Source: JBFHER01 sp041584055
Lineage (GTDB): Bacteria > Bacteroidota > Bacteroidia > Bacteroidales > UBA5342
Assembly (NCBI GenBank): GCA_041584055.1
Contig: JBFHER010000228.1
Span: 1 to 6,403 of the forward strand
Direction of reading: 5' to 3'
DNA length: 6,403 nt
Under the pieces are notes generated by a model. It saw nothing but the letters and a program-made list of their open reading frames with translations. It had not been told where the DNA came from and did no database searches. The position numbers were made by a program, and so were the translations under genes. Numbering within the stretch: the stretch's first letter is position 1; each line of letters begins with the position of its first letter. Below, one piece after another: positions 1 through 6,223 of the stretch.

Positions 1-109
1 ACACTTCCCATTTATCAAGCTTTGCACGTATCTCGGAAACACAATATTCCTTCTTACTGCAAAGTGCAGCTGCTTTGGCAATGGCCTCCTTTTCTGCAAG
101 TTCTTTCAT
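1..109 (-). CDS. recX: RecX-family regulatory protein, N-terminal part (runs off window)
   Basis: Only the first 36 codons are visible; the gene continues past the left edge. The ATG at 109-107 is the first possible start, because the next in-frame ATG upstream (116-114) is followed directly by TAA. After eight charged residues comes an alanine-rich helix (AIAKAAALCS), then KKEYCVSEIRAKLDKW. This matches the opening helix of Bacteroidota RecX proteins, where an Ala-rich stretch is followed by a Cys-containing segment and a xExxxKL.xW pattern. RecX proteins are small helical proteins that bind RecA filaments and limit recombinase activity in the cytoplasm. The visible N-terminus before the first helix is short but plausible. 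The gene follows lepB after 107 bases in the same direction. No promoter or Shine-Dalgarno sequence stands out upstream. The assignment rests on one short motif region, so an unrelated helical protein is not excluded. Confidence 0.72.
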   Translation of the reverse strand, partial: MKELAEKEAIAKAAALCSKKEYCVSEIRAKLDKWEV

Positions 110-216
110 TTTACATTCTCTTTCATCCCCCAACCAGGCACATCAGGGCAATGTACGGCGTAAACGATCAAAAGGTCACCAATCACGCTTCTCTCTTCAC
201 TCCTCACTCTTCACTG
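110..216 (-). other. lepB-recX intergenic region
   Basis: This 107-base gap separates the lepB stop from the recX start. The lepB-proximal quarter is the heptamer repeat at 188-215. The rest (110-187) shows no TAnnTTTG promoter element, no strong hairpin followed by a T tract, and no small ORF with a recognisable product. Whether recX is read through from lepB or has its own promoter cannot be decided from the sequence. Confidence 0.5.
188..215. repeat. Four-copy 7-base tandem repeat in the lepB-recX gap
   Basis: Four consecutive 7-base units fill 188-215. Units two and four are both CTTCACT; unit three is CCTCACT and unit one CTTCTCT, each one base away. On the transcribed (minus) strand the consensus is AGTGAAG, so the RNA is a purine-rich stretch starting one base after the lepB stop codon. 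The 14-base spacing of the identical units gives a 9-base direct repeat, CTCTTCACT at 193-201 and 207-215. The repeat is non-coding and its role is unknown. A similar heptamer array lies in the batE-lpxB gap. Confidence 0.7.
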
Positions 217-1569
217 TCAGTCCTCGTGTACCCAGGTAAAGAAACGATCCCATCGTATGTTGGCCGGGAAAGATTTATCTTCATCCAGTGACAGCCAAAC
301 AAGAATTGGCTTGCCCACCACGTGGTCTTCCGGCACATAGCCCCAATAGCGTGAATCAGCAGAATGATGTCGGTTATCTCCCATCATGAAGTAATAATCC
401 ATTTGGAAGGTGTAGCTGTCAGCAGCTTCACCATTGATGTAGATGGTACTATCTTTTACCTGAAGCATATTTCCCTCGTATGCGGTGATGATGCGTTCAT
501 ACAATGGCAGGTTCATCATATCCAGGGGTGTTGTGGCGCCTTTCTTTGGCATCCATATTGGACCATAATTATCCCGGTTCCAGTCGAAGTTTGCAGCGTG
601 AGGAAATGCTGTTGTTTCTACCTTCCCTTTTGGATAAACTTCCCTTGTAATTGAAACAACATTTTTCAGTTTCTTCAGTTCAGTCACATGCGCATCGGTG
701 AGCGGCATGTAATAAAACCCTCTCTGATCGTAATGCTTGCTGTCCTCCTTTCTGATTCCCAAACGCTCAAAGATCTTTGGATTGATCATGCTTCCATTGG
801 TAACCACGATGTAGTTAAACTGCAGACCCTCAATCTCTTTTTGCTTAATTCCATTCACATACACCTGGTTGTCGATTACCTGCAGTGAATCTCCTGGAAT
901 AGCCACACACCGTTTCACATAGTTTTCACGGCGATCAACAGGACGCCATTGAATCTCACCAAAATCGACTCCCGGAACATTGTTATTCACAACACGATCC
1001 CTTCCGTAGCTACGACACAACTGGTAATAATCCGGATTATTTATATTTGCCGGCACCGTATCTCCCGTTGGAAAGTTAAACACAACGATATCGTCACGCT
1101 TTACACTGCCAAATCCCTTGAGTCGCTTGTACTTCCACTGCGGCTTTTCAATGTACGATTTCATCTTTGTCCCCGGCAAGGTATGCTGCGCCAAAGGAAA
1201 TGAAAGGGGCGTGATGGGATTTCTTGGTCCAAATGCCACTTTACTTACAAAGAGGTGGTCACCCACAAGCAATGATTTTTCAAGTGATGACGTAGGAATT
1301 TTATAATTCTGAAACAGGTAAATGTTAATCAAACCCACTGCCACAAGTGCGAAAATAATTGCATCAAGCCATTCAATGGCCCAATGTGCTTTTTTCCCAT
1401 CTTTCGTTTTTTTCCAAAAACTCCATGGCACTTTTTTTGACACGTAAATATCAAAGAGAACCGGCAAGCCTAAAAGGAGCCAAAGGTTGCCAACCCAAAC
1501 CGAGAACAGGATGTAAATTGTTCCCCAAACTGCGAATCGTATCCAACCTTTTGTTGTTGCGTTTTCCAT
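217..1569 (-). CDS. lepB: Signal peptidase I (S26 family), long Bacteroidota type
   Basis: This 450-residue serine protease of the inner membrane removes signal peptides from exported proteins. Hydrophobic segments at about 11-43 and 66-87 anchor it. The nucleophile motif is IPTSSLEKSL (91-100), with Ser95 as the likely catalytic serine, followed by LLVGDHLFVSK. The general base is Lys219 in NYVKRCVAIPGD. The C-terminal box MGDNR..S.DSR..G lies at 396-410, followed by VPEDHVVGKP. It is much longer than the roughly 250-320 residues common elsewhere because about 120-140 residues lie between the IPGD strand and the final box; this insert is known in Bacteroidota signal peptidases. The insert is bracketed by two related segments, at 226-243 and 365-383. 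The residue after the catalytic serine is Leu rather than the usual Met. The gene sits 27 bases behind dapB and is probably co-transcribed with it. The ATG at 1569 precedes the first membrane segment and has no Shine-Dalgarno sequence. Confidence 0.95.
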   Translation of the reverse strand: MENATTKGWIRFAVWGTIYILFSVWVGNLWLLLGLPVLFDIYVSKKVPWSFWKKTKDGKKAHWAIEWLDAIIFALVAVGLINIYLFQNYKIPTSSLEKSLLVGDHLFVSKVAFGPRNPITPLSFPLAQHTLPGTKMKSYIEKPQWKYKRLKGFGSVKRDDIVVFNFPTGDTVPANINNPDYYQLCRSYGRDRVVNNNVPGVDFGEIQWRPVDRRENYVKRCVAIPGDSLQVIDNQVYVNGIKQKEIEGLQFNYIVVTNGSMINPKIFERLGIRKEDSKHYDQRGFYYMPLTDAHVTELKKLKNVVSITREVYPKGKVETTAFPHAANFDWNRDNYGPIWMPKKGATTPLDMMNLPLYERIITAYEGNMLQVKDSTIYINGEAADSYTFQMDYYFMMGDNRHHSADSRYWGYVPEDHVVGKPILVWLSLDEDKSFPANIRWDRFFTWVHED

Positions 1570-1596
1570 GTAATTATTATTTTAAGCTTCCGATTA

Positions 1597-2310
1597 TTAT
1601 AAGTTCAACATATCCTGCATGCCGAGGTATCCTTTATTTTTTGCAGCGAATTCAGCAGCAAGCACCGCCCCGAAGGCAAAGCCCTTTCTGCTTTTTGCAC
1701 TGTGATAGATCTGAATCTCATCCACCTCCGACTCATATTTAACGGCATGAATTCCAGGCACTTCACCTTCCCGAACACTATGAATACAGATTTCGTTATC
1801 AGCGCCTTCTGTCTTATTTACCCAACGATCTTTCCGATCAATCTTTTCTATCAGATCCTCAGCCAGAGAAATGGCCGTTCCACTAGGAGCATCCAACTTA
1901 TGGATGTGATGCACTTCTTCCATGCTTACCTCATAACCTTCAAACTGATTCATCATCTCAGCCAATTTCTTGTTGAGAGCGAAAAACAAGTTAACCCCTA
2001 AGCTAAAGTTAGAGGCATAAAAAAAGGTTTGTCCTTTCGAGCAGGCATCCTTAATGATTTCGATTTTATCCAGCCACCCTGTTGTTCCGGAAACCACCGG
2101 CACATTTGCAGCAAAACATTTCAGGTAATTTTCGTAAGCCACTGCAGGTATTGTAAATTCAATGGCCACATCAGACGACTTAAAGGCTTCAGAGGTAAAA
2201 TCTTCCTGATTATCCATGTCGATGATGCACACAATCTCGTGTCCACGGCTGATGGCAATCTTTTCGATTTCCTTTCCCATTTTGCCGTATCCGATTAAAC
2301 TTATCTTCAT
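1597..2310 (-). CDS. dapB: 4-hydroxy-tetrahydrodipicolinate reductase
   Basis: DapB reduces the DapA product (4-hydroxy-tetrahydrodipicolinate) with NAD(P)H in the cytoplasmic route to meso-diaminopimelate and lysine. The N-terminal Rossmann motif is GYGKMG (7-12), and the acidic patch IIDMD (29-33) sits where the nucleotide ribose is bound. VVSGTTGW (72-79) and SNFSLGVN (100-107) line the active site. The signature EEVHHIHKLDAPSGTA (131-146) carries the expected catalytic His134 and Lys138. The tail has the family pattern REGEVPGIHAV, then HSAKSRKGFAFGA. At 237 residues it is slightly shorter than the roughly 270 of the E. coli enzyme, as expected for Bacteroidota. The ATG at 2310 begins directly at the first strand (MKISLIGYG), so the start is secure. 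A promoter candidate lies about 27 bases upstream. lepB follows after 27 bases, so these two genes probably form a transcription unit. Confidence 0.97.
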   Translation of the reverse strand: MKISLIGYGKMGKEIEKIAISRGHEIVCIIDMDNQEDFTSEAFKSSDVAIEFTIPAVAYENYLKCFAANVPVVSGTTGWLDKIEIIKDACSKGQTFFYASNFSLGVNLFFALNKKLAEMMNQFEGYEVSMEEVHHIHKLDAPSGTAISLAEDLIEKIDRKDRWVNKTEGADNEICIHSVREGEVPGIHAVKYESEVDEIQIYHSAKSRKGFAFGAVLAAEFAAKNKGYLGMQDMLNL

Positions 2311-2336
2311 TTTTTTAATTTCTTTATTTTAACTGC

Positions 2337-2370
2337 CAAAGATAGTTATTTATGCTTAGATGAAAACAAT
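2337..2370 (-). promoter_or_regulatory. Predicted Bacteroidota-type promoter for dapB-lepB
   Basis: Read on the minus strand, TATCTTTG (2344-2337) matches the Bacteroidota -7 consensus TAnnTTTG exactly. The -33 side is weaker: ATTG at 2370-2367 is 22 bases upstream, or a TTTTC stretch is about 18 bases upstream. The implied transcription start is near 2330, giving a leader of about 20 A-rich bases before the dapB ATG. This is a motif match only; the element is short and could occur by chance in AT-rich DNA. Confidence 0.55.
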
Positions 2371-2381
2371 CTTATTTCGCT

Positions 2382-2416
2382 TCCATTCCACCCCGCTCAA
2401 GAACTTACAGAATGGA
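2382..2416 (-). other. Inverted repeat just after the lpxB stop codon
   Basis: TCCATTC (2382-2388) and GAATGGA (2410-2416) can pair as a perfect 7-bp stem around a 21-base loop. The stem begins one base after the lpxB stop codon in the transcript. No uninterrupted U tract follows, only an A-rich run, so it does not look like a classical intrinsic terminator. It may slow 3' decay or help end transcription, or it may be chance. Confidence 0.3.
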
Positions 2417-2417
2417 G

Positions 2418-3542
2418 CTATCTGAGCATTTCCATCATTTTACCAGCAGTATTTTTAGACACGTCGGAATCTCCCAACAGATCTTTAATTTCCCGGTAGC
2501 CCTTTAGTATTTCGTCTCTGGCATCGCCATGTTTCAATATTCTTGCTAATTCGCGCTTAATCTCAGCATGGGTCAAACGATGTTGAATAAGTTCGTTCAC
2601 CAATCGTTTATCGAGTATCAGATTAACCAAAGAAAGGTACTTCACCTTTATAAACTTCTCATAAAGCCAATACAATGCACGCCCACCTCCCATATTGTAA
2701 CACACCACCTGCGGCGTTCCAATCAGCGCGGTTTCCAGTGTTGCAGTGCCGGATGTAACCAGTGCGGCCTCTGCGTGCCTGAGAATCTGATAGGTTTCTC
2801 CATACAGCACCCTGATATCGCGGTCTTTTATTAGCTGATTGTAAATATCCTTATCAAGCACATCTACACCTGCCACAACAAACTGATACGCTTTAAAATC
2901 ATCCACCACCGAAAGCATGGCAGGCAGAACGTAATTTACCTCGTGCACTCTGCTTCCCGAAAGCAGTGCCACGATTGGTCTATCATCCAAACCGGTTCTC
3001 TTCCTGAAATCAGCTGTGCTTTCAACCTGGGCCATCTCATTTCGGATGGCATCAACAACGGGATTTCCAACATAGCTTGCTTTCACCCCATGGGTTTTAA
3101 AATAGGCAACTTCAAATGGAAGAATTGTAAAAACATGATCCGTAAAGGCTTTTATTTTCTGGATTCGGTTTTCCCTTGAAGCCCATACTTTGGGTGCAAT
3201 GTAGTAAAACACGCGAATTCCGTGCTGTTTGGCAAAGGCTGCTATGCGTAAATTAAATCCGGGGTAGTCAACCAGAATCAACACATCCGGCTGATAGTTC
3301 AGCACATCCTGTTTACATGCGGATAAGTTCCGTGCAATGCTGCGCATCTTCAACAGCACCTGCATCACTCCCATCACCGCTGTGTCGCGGTAATGCTTCA
3401 CGATGTGTACACCTTGTTCCGCCATTAAATCACCTCCCCAGCCACGCCATTGGGCATCAGCATCCAGTTCATTCATCGAACGAACCAGATTGGAAGCATG
3501 CAGGTCGCCGGATGCTTCTCCGGCTATGATGTAGTAACGCAT
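2418..3542 (-). CDS. lpxB: Lipid-A-disaccharide synthase
   Basis: LpxB is a GT-B glycosyltransferase (family GT19) at the inner face of the inner membrane. It joins UDP-2,3-diacylglucosamine and lipid X into the disaccharide of lipid A. The protein starts with the signature YYIIAGEASGDLHASNL (3-19). GWGGDLMAEQG (34-44) and AVMGVMQVL (55-63) follow. VDYPGFN (91-97) carries Asp92, which should correspond to the essential Asp of characterised enzymes. Further motifs are YYIAPKVWA (113-121), YVGNPVVDAI (157-166), LLSGSRVHEV (193-202, with Arg198), TSGTATLETALIGTP (263-277) and SLVNLIL (304-310). Its 374 residues are the normal length. One small deviation is WAS at 120-122, where WAW is common. 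The ATG at 3542 starts the first strand. lpxB lies 65 bases behind batE in the same direction; no promoter motif is visible in that gap, so read-through from the bat genes is possible. Confidence 0.97.
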   Translation of the reverse strand: MRYYIIAGEASGDLHASNLVRSMNELDADAQWRGWGGDLMAEQGVHIVKHYRDTAVMGVMQVLLKMRSIARNLSACKQDVLNYQPDVLILVDYPGFNLRIAAFAKQHGIRVFYYIAPKVWASRENRIQKIKAFTDHVFTILPFEVAYFKTHGVKASYVGNPVVDAIRNEMAQVESTADFRKRTGLDDRPIVALLSGSRVHEVNYVLPAMLSVVDDFKAYQFVVAGVDVLDKDIYNQLIKDRDIRVLYGETYQILRHAEAALVTSGTATLETALIGTPQVVCYNMGGGRALYWLYEKFIKVKYLSLVNLILDKRLVNELIQHRLTHAEIKRELARILKHGDARDEILKGYREIKDLLGDSDVSKNTAGKMMEMLR

Positions 3543-3550
3543 TGTTGTGT

Positions 3551-3578
3551 TGTAAGATGTGAGGCATGAGATGTAAGA
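3551..3578. repeat. Four-copy 7-base tandem repeat in the batE-lpxB gap
   Basis: On the plus strand four consecutive 7-base units run from 3551 to 3578: TGTAAGA, TGTGAGG, CATGAGA and TGTAAGA again. The first and last are identical and the middle two share the RTGAGR core. The array starts eight bases upstream of the lpxB start codon, in the lpxB leader if the gene is read through from batE. The unit TGTGAGG is one base from AGTGAGG, a unit of the other heptamer array read on the opposite strand. Confidence 0.6.
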
Positions 3579-3593
3579 CCTTTCATCTCACGC
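3564..3593 (-). other. 10-bp hairpin in the batE-lpxB gap
   Basis: Arms 3564-3573 (GCATGAGATG) and 3584-3593 (CATCTCACGC) pair over ten positions, nine Watson-Crick and one G-U in the minus-strand RNA, around a 10-base loop. The left arm is formed by heptamer units. A second, exclusive pairing is possible between AGGCATGAG (3562-3570) and 3593-3602, with one bulged base. No U tract follows in the transcript, so this is not a normal intrinsic terminator. It lies in the leader of lpxB, 21 bases from its start codon. Confidence 0.55.
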
Positions 3594-3607
3594 TCATTGC
3601 CTGACAG

Positions 3608-4354
3608 TTATATTCTTTTCAGAGCATCCTTTGGGATCCAGCCCACGTTGCCATCCCCCATCATAATCTCCCACCAGTTTCCAACGGAATCGCGCACGCT
3701 CACCTTGGATCCTTCATGCAGGATAAACAATGAGTTGCCGCTCTCGTCCGGTGAGCTTTTAACGGTCACCGAAGGCGCAAAGATGATGGCGCTTTTCCGC
3801 TCCGTCAGCATTCTCTTTTGCTGGTATGAAAACACAGCAGTTAAAACAGACAGGAACAGTGCAACAACACCAAGATAGAATCCGAATTTGCGTATTGCTG
3901 TGGATTTAAACAAGGAATATATAAACAGTCCGCTAATAAAAATCAGGAATGCAGCAATGCTCAGCCAGGCCCACACATCCGTGTGAAAATTATTTCGAAA
4001 GCTTCTCAACCATTTCTCAATAAATATCTCATCCACCAGCTCTATTTTATCTACCACCAGCTTTTGTGTAAGACTCAGATTGAACGCAATGTCTTTATCC
4101 TTGGGAGCCAGCAGTTTTGCCCGTTCGTAGTTTAATAAACTGTTTGGCAAATCACCCAGTTTATAATACGTATTTGCTGTATTAAAAAACAAGGCGGAAG
4201 ACTCAAAGCCCGAATCAATCAGGCTTGTATAAATTGTCAGTGCTTCCTCATACTCACCTTTCCCATACAGTTCATTGGCATCGGCTAAGTTCTGTGCCTC
4301 AGCAACAAGAACCGATGCTAAAAAAATGCAGATATATGCTATTCTCTTTGCCAT
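3608..4354 (-). CDS. batE: BatE: TPR, two membrane helices and SH3-like domain
   Basis: This is the last gene of the Bacteroidota bat ('Bacteroides aerotolerance') cluster. Residues 1-20 form a signal peptide ending in AEA before QN. TPR helices follow at about 21-95: ANELYGKGEYEEALTIY, then FFNTANTYYKLGDL and NSLLNYERAKLLAP. Two membrane helices lie at about 128-148 and 156-176. The C-terminal 60 residues (about 187-247) are a bacterial SH3-like domain, with APSVTVKSSPDESG, LHEGSKVSV, NWWEI and GNVGWIPKDAL. This architecture is the one found in BatE proteins. With its signal peptide and two helices, both the TPR and SH3-like parts should face the periplasm. The batD stop codon and the batE ATG are one base apart (TAG, C, ATG), which suggests translational coupling. 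Family role: envelope or oxidative stress tolerance, with the biochemical activity not established. Confidence 0.9.
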   Translation of the reverse strand: MAKRIAYICIFLASVLVAEAQNLADANELYGKGEYEEALTIYTSLIDSGFESSALFFNTANTYYKLGDLPNSLLNYERAKLLAPKDKDIAFNLSLTQKLVVDKIELVDEIFIEKWLRSFRNNFHTDVWAWLSIAAFLIFISGLFIYSLFKSTAIRKFGFYLGVVALFLSVLTAVFSYQQKRMLTERKSAIIFAPSVTVKSSPDESGNSLFILHEGSKVSVRDSVGNWWEIMMGDGNVGWIPKDALKRI

Positions 4355-4355
4355 G

Positions 4356-6167
4356 CTATTTTACTTTTCTGATCTTGTTATCCAACTGACTGATCACCCT
4401 GATTGCCTGTTTGTATACTTCGTCCATTCCACCTGACACAGATGTTGGGGCATAGCGGGCAAATTCACATGTATCCAACAAAGATTTGAACTGACCAATC
4501 AATTCATCTTCTATTGAATGTTTCTGAAAAATAGATGTGATATTATCCCTGTTTAATTCTGAAACGGGAATTCCCAGTTTATCACCTGTATATCCCCACA
4601 ATGCCCGCAGTACTTCAGCATAAAACGACTCCTGATTGCCCTTTTTCATGAAGTTGACTGCATTTTTCAGGTTCTTTCTGGCGATTTTGTTTGCCTTCTT
4701 GTTCTTCATCAGGGCCACATTAGCATTGTCGCGGATGCGTTTTCTGTAGATGATGAATATCACCGCATAAAACAATGTGGATAGAATAACAATCAACCAG
4801 TATACCCTGCTGCCAAAAAGATAATTCCCTTTTTTAACCAGCTGCAGATTCTCTGTTTTGATGTATCGGATGTCCTGCCCAAGAAATTTCACATCCTCCT
4901 TGCTTGCAAAGGATGTCACCACCGTGGATTGCTGATCATTGTCTCCTTTTTCAACCGTAATCGTATAGGCAGGCGTGGATTTTCTAACATATTTTTTAGC
5001 CGAGGTATCAAAGTAAGAAAAATGATAGGGCGGTATTGTAAATTCACCGGCAAAACGGGGAATCATCAGATATTCGTAGGTCTTGGATCCTGAAACACCA
5101 CTTTTCGATGTTTTAAGATTGTTCGTGATCTTTGGATCATAGACCTCAAAATCCGCTGGAAAATTAATTTTCGGATCCGCCAGCATTTTTAAGTTCCCTG
5201 TTCCGGAGATGATAATCTTAAGGGTTACCGGCTCATCCGCCTTCACCTTTTGCGTGGTCACAGAAGATTGCATATTGTAGTTCCCAACCACATTTGTAAA
5301 ATCAGATGGTTTTCCGTCGGGGAAAGAATTTACTTTTACCTTCAGGGCATTGGAACTCATGTTCTTCTGCACGGTTTGGTGGGTTTCAAAAAGCTGATCA
5401 AAAACGCTGATCCCTCTGCGCCTGCTTGGTATTTTAATGTTAAACTTTAAGTTGGCCGGTTCGATGGTCAGGTTTCCTGACTTTTGTGGATAAAGCAGTG
5501 ATTCCTTTAGGATATAAACCCTGTAATTTAAGCCATTGTAACTTTCAAGAATGTTGGTTTCATACTCATCTTCCGGAATATCAAACGACAGGAAGCCATC
5601 AAACCTGGGCAGTTCACCACCGGCAGCTGGTGCAATAGAAAAATTTGTTCTCGTATAAAGTTTCAGGGTATAAACAAGTGCATCAGACAGGTATGATTCT
5701 GATTTGGATACCGTTGCCCTGATAAACAAATCCCTGTTTGATATACCGTATTCATCCTTGCTATCTGTCGAAACCGTTTGATCCTCCTTATCCAGGACTT
5801 TTATTGTGAGCGCGTTGCTCGTGTACTTTTTCCCTTTTACATCAATGGTTGCCGGAGGAATGGAGTAGGTCCCTGCCTTTTCTGCCGCCAAAACGTAAGT
5901 GTAGGTATAAGACGTTAACTGACTCACCTTGTTATTGATGATTTGCGTACTACTGCTGTAGGATTCGCTTGGCCCTGCCAAATGTTTAAATCCTTCGAAC
6001 ACCGGAGGCCGCAAGTTGCTGGCGCGCTGATTCACCTCATACTTTAAATGAAATGGATTCCCAGCCACGACGCTCGTCTGTGCCGATGCCCTAAAGGTAA
6101 CGTCCTCTGCCAGGACGTGTCCCATCAGATAAATACTGCTTATTAATACAACGATAAATCGTTTCAT
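4356..6167 (-). CDS. batD: BatD, periplasmic beta-rich protein with membrane anchor
   Basis: BatD (oxygen-tolerance family) has 603 residues. A signal peptide covers 1-20, with likely cleavage after VLA. The periplasmic part (about 21-452) holds beta-sandwich-like segments. The first ends with GTYSIPPATIDVKGKKYTSN (99-118), the BatD pattern of aromatic, IPP, then G-K-SN. A second starts at RDLFIRATVSKSESY (145-159), and a third runs around SGTGNLKMLADPKINFPADF (321-340), then RFAGEFTIPP (371-380). A single membrane helix lies at about 455-474 (VYWLIVILSTLFYAVIFIIY), followed by a basic stretch. A cytoplasmic helical domain follows, including YAEVLRALWGYTGDKLGIPVSEL (516-538). Bat proteins are thought to act as a membrane complex with the MoxR ATPase and the VWA proteins BatA and BatB, encoded upstream in most genomes; the substrate is unknown. 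batC lies 56 bases upstream and batE starts one base after the stop. Confidence 0.93.
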   Translation of the reverse strand: MKRFIVVLISSIYLMGHVLAEDVTFRASAQTSVVAGNPFHLKYEVNQRASNLRPPVFEGFKHLAGPSESYSSSTQIINNKVSQLTSYTYTYVLAAEKAGTYSIPPATIDVKGKKYTSNALTIKVLDKEDQTVSTDSKDEYGISNRDLFIRATVSKSESYLSDALVYTLKLYTRTNFSIAPAAGGELPRFDGFLSFDIPEDEYETNILESYNGLNYRVYILKESLLYPQKSGNLTIEPANLKFNIKIPSRRRGISVFDQLFETHQTVQKNMSSNALKVKVNSFPDGKPSDFTNVVGNYNMQSSVTTQKVKADEPVTLKIIISGTGNLKMLADPKINFPADFEVYDPKITNNLKTSKSGVSGSKTYEYLMIPRFAGEFTIPPYHFSYFDTSAKKYVRKSTPAYTITVEKGDNDQQSTVVTSFASKEDVKFLGQDIRYIKTENLQLVKKGNYLFGSRVYWLIVILSTLFYAVIFIIYRKRIRDNANVALMKNKKANKIARKNLKNAVNFMKKGNQESFYAEVLRALWGYTGDKLGIPVSELNRDNITSIFQKHSIEDELIGQFKSLLDTCEFARYAPTSVSGGMDEVYKQAIRVISQLDNKIRKVK

Positions 6168-6187
6168 GGATTACATCAAATTTTGTG

Positions 6188-6217
6188 CAAAAATAGCGAG
6201 ATCTGTTGGTTTGGAAA
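6188..6217 (-). promoter_or_regulatory. Possible promoter ahead of batD
   Basis: On the minus strand TATTTTTG (6195-6188) is an exact match to the -7 consensus TAnnTTTG. A TTT (6217-6215) lies 19 bases upstream, at the expected -33 spacing, but reads TTTC rather than TTTG. The whole element fits inside the 56-base batC-batD gap. Transcription would start near 6181, leaving a leader of under 15 bases. It may supplement an upstream bat promoter outside the window, or be a chance match. Confidence 0.4.
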
Positions 6218-6223
6218 CAGGAT

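Noticed and set aside
110..187. Riboswitch or leader structure upstream of recX
   Set aside because: Only 4-bp chance stems were found and no known riboswitch core could be recognised.
22..291. Plus-strand ORF of 89 codons spanning the lepB-recX gap
   Set aside because: It overlaps the recX start and the lepB end on the opposite strand. Its translation has no recognisable domain and it runs through the heptamer repeat.
364..654. Plus-strand ORF of 96 codons inside lepB
   Set aside because: It is wholly antisense to the LepB catalytic region, whose motifs are intact. The translation looks like a shadow.
1359..1742. Plus-strand ORF of 127 codons across the dapB-lepB junction
   Set aside because: It lies antisense to two well-supported genes. 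Its product is low in recognisable features and rich in Pro, Cys and Ser, as expected of an antisense shadow.
2382..2416. Intrinsic terminator for lpxB
   Set aside because: The 7-bp stem has a 21-base loop and no U tract follows it, so I list it only as an inverted repeat.
2311..2417. Lysine riboswitch upstream of dapB
   Set aside because: The gap is 107 bases, too short for the lysine riboswitch aptamer of about 170 bases, and the predicted promoter leaves a leader of only about 20 bases.
3551..3602. CRISPR-like or intrinsic-terminator interpretation of the heptamer hairpin
   Set aside because: The units are 7 bases with no spacers, and the stem is followed by A/C-rich sequence, not a U tract.
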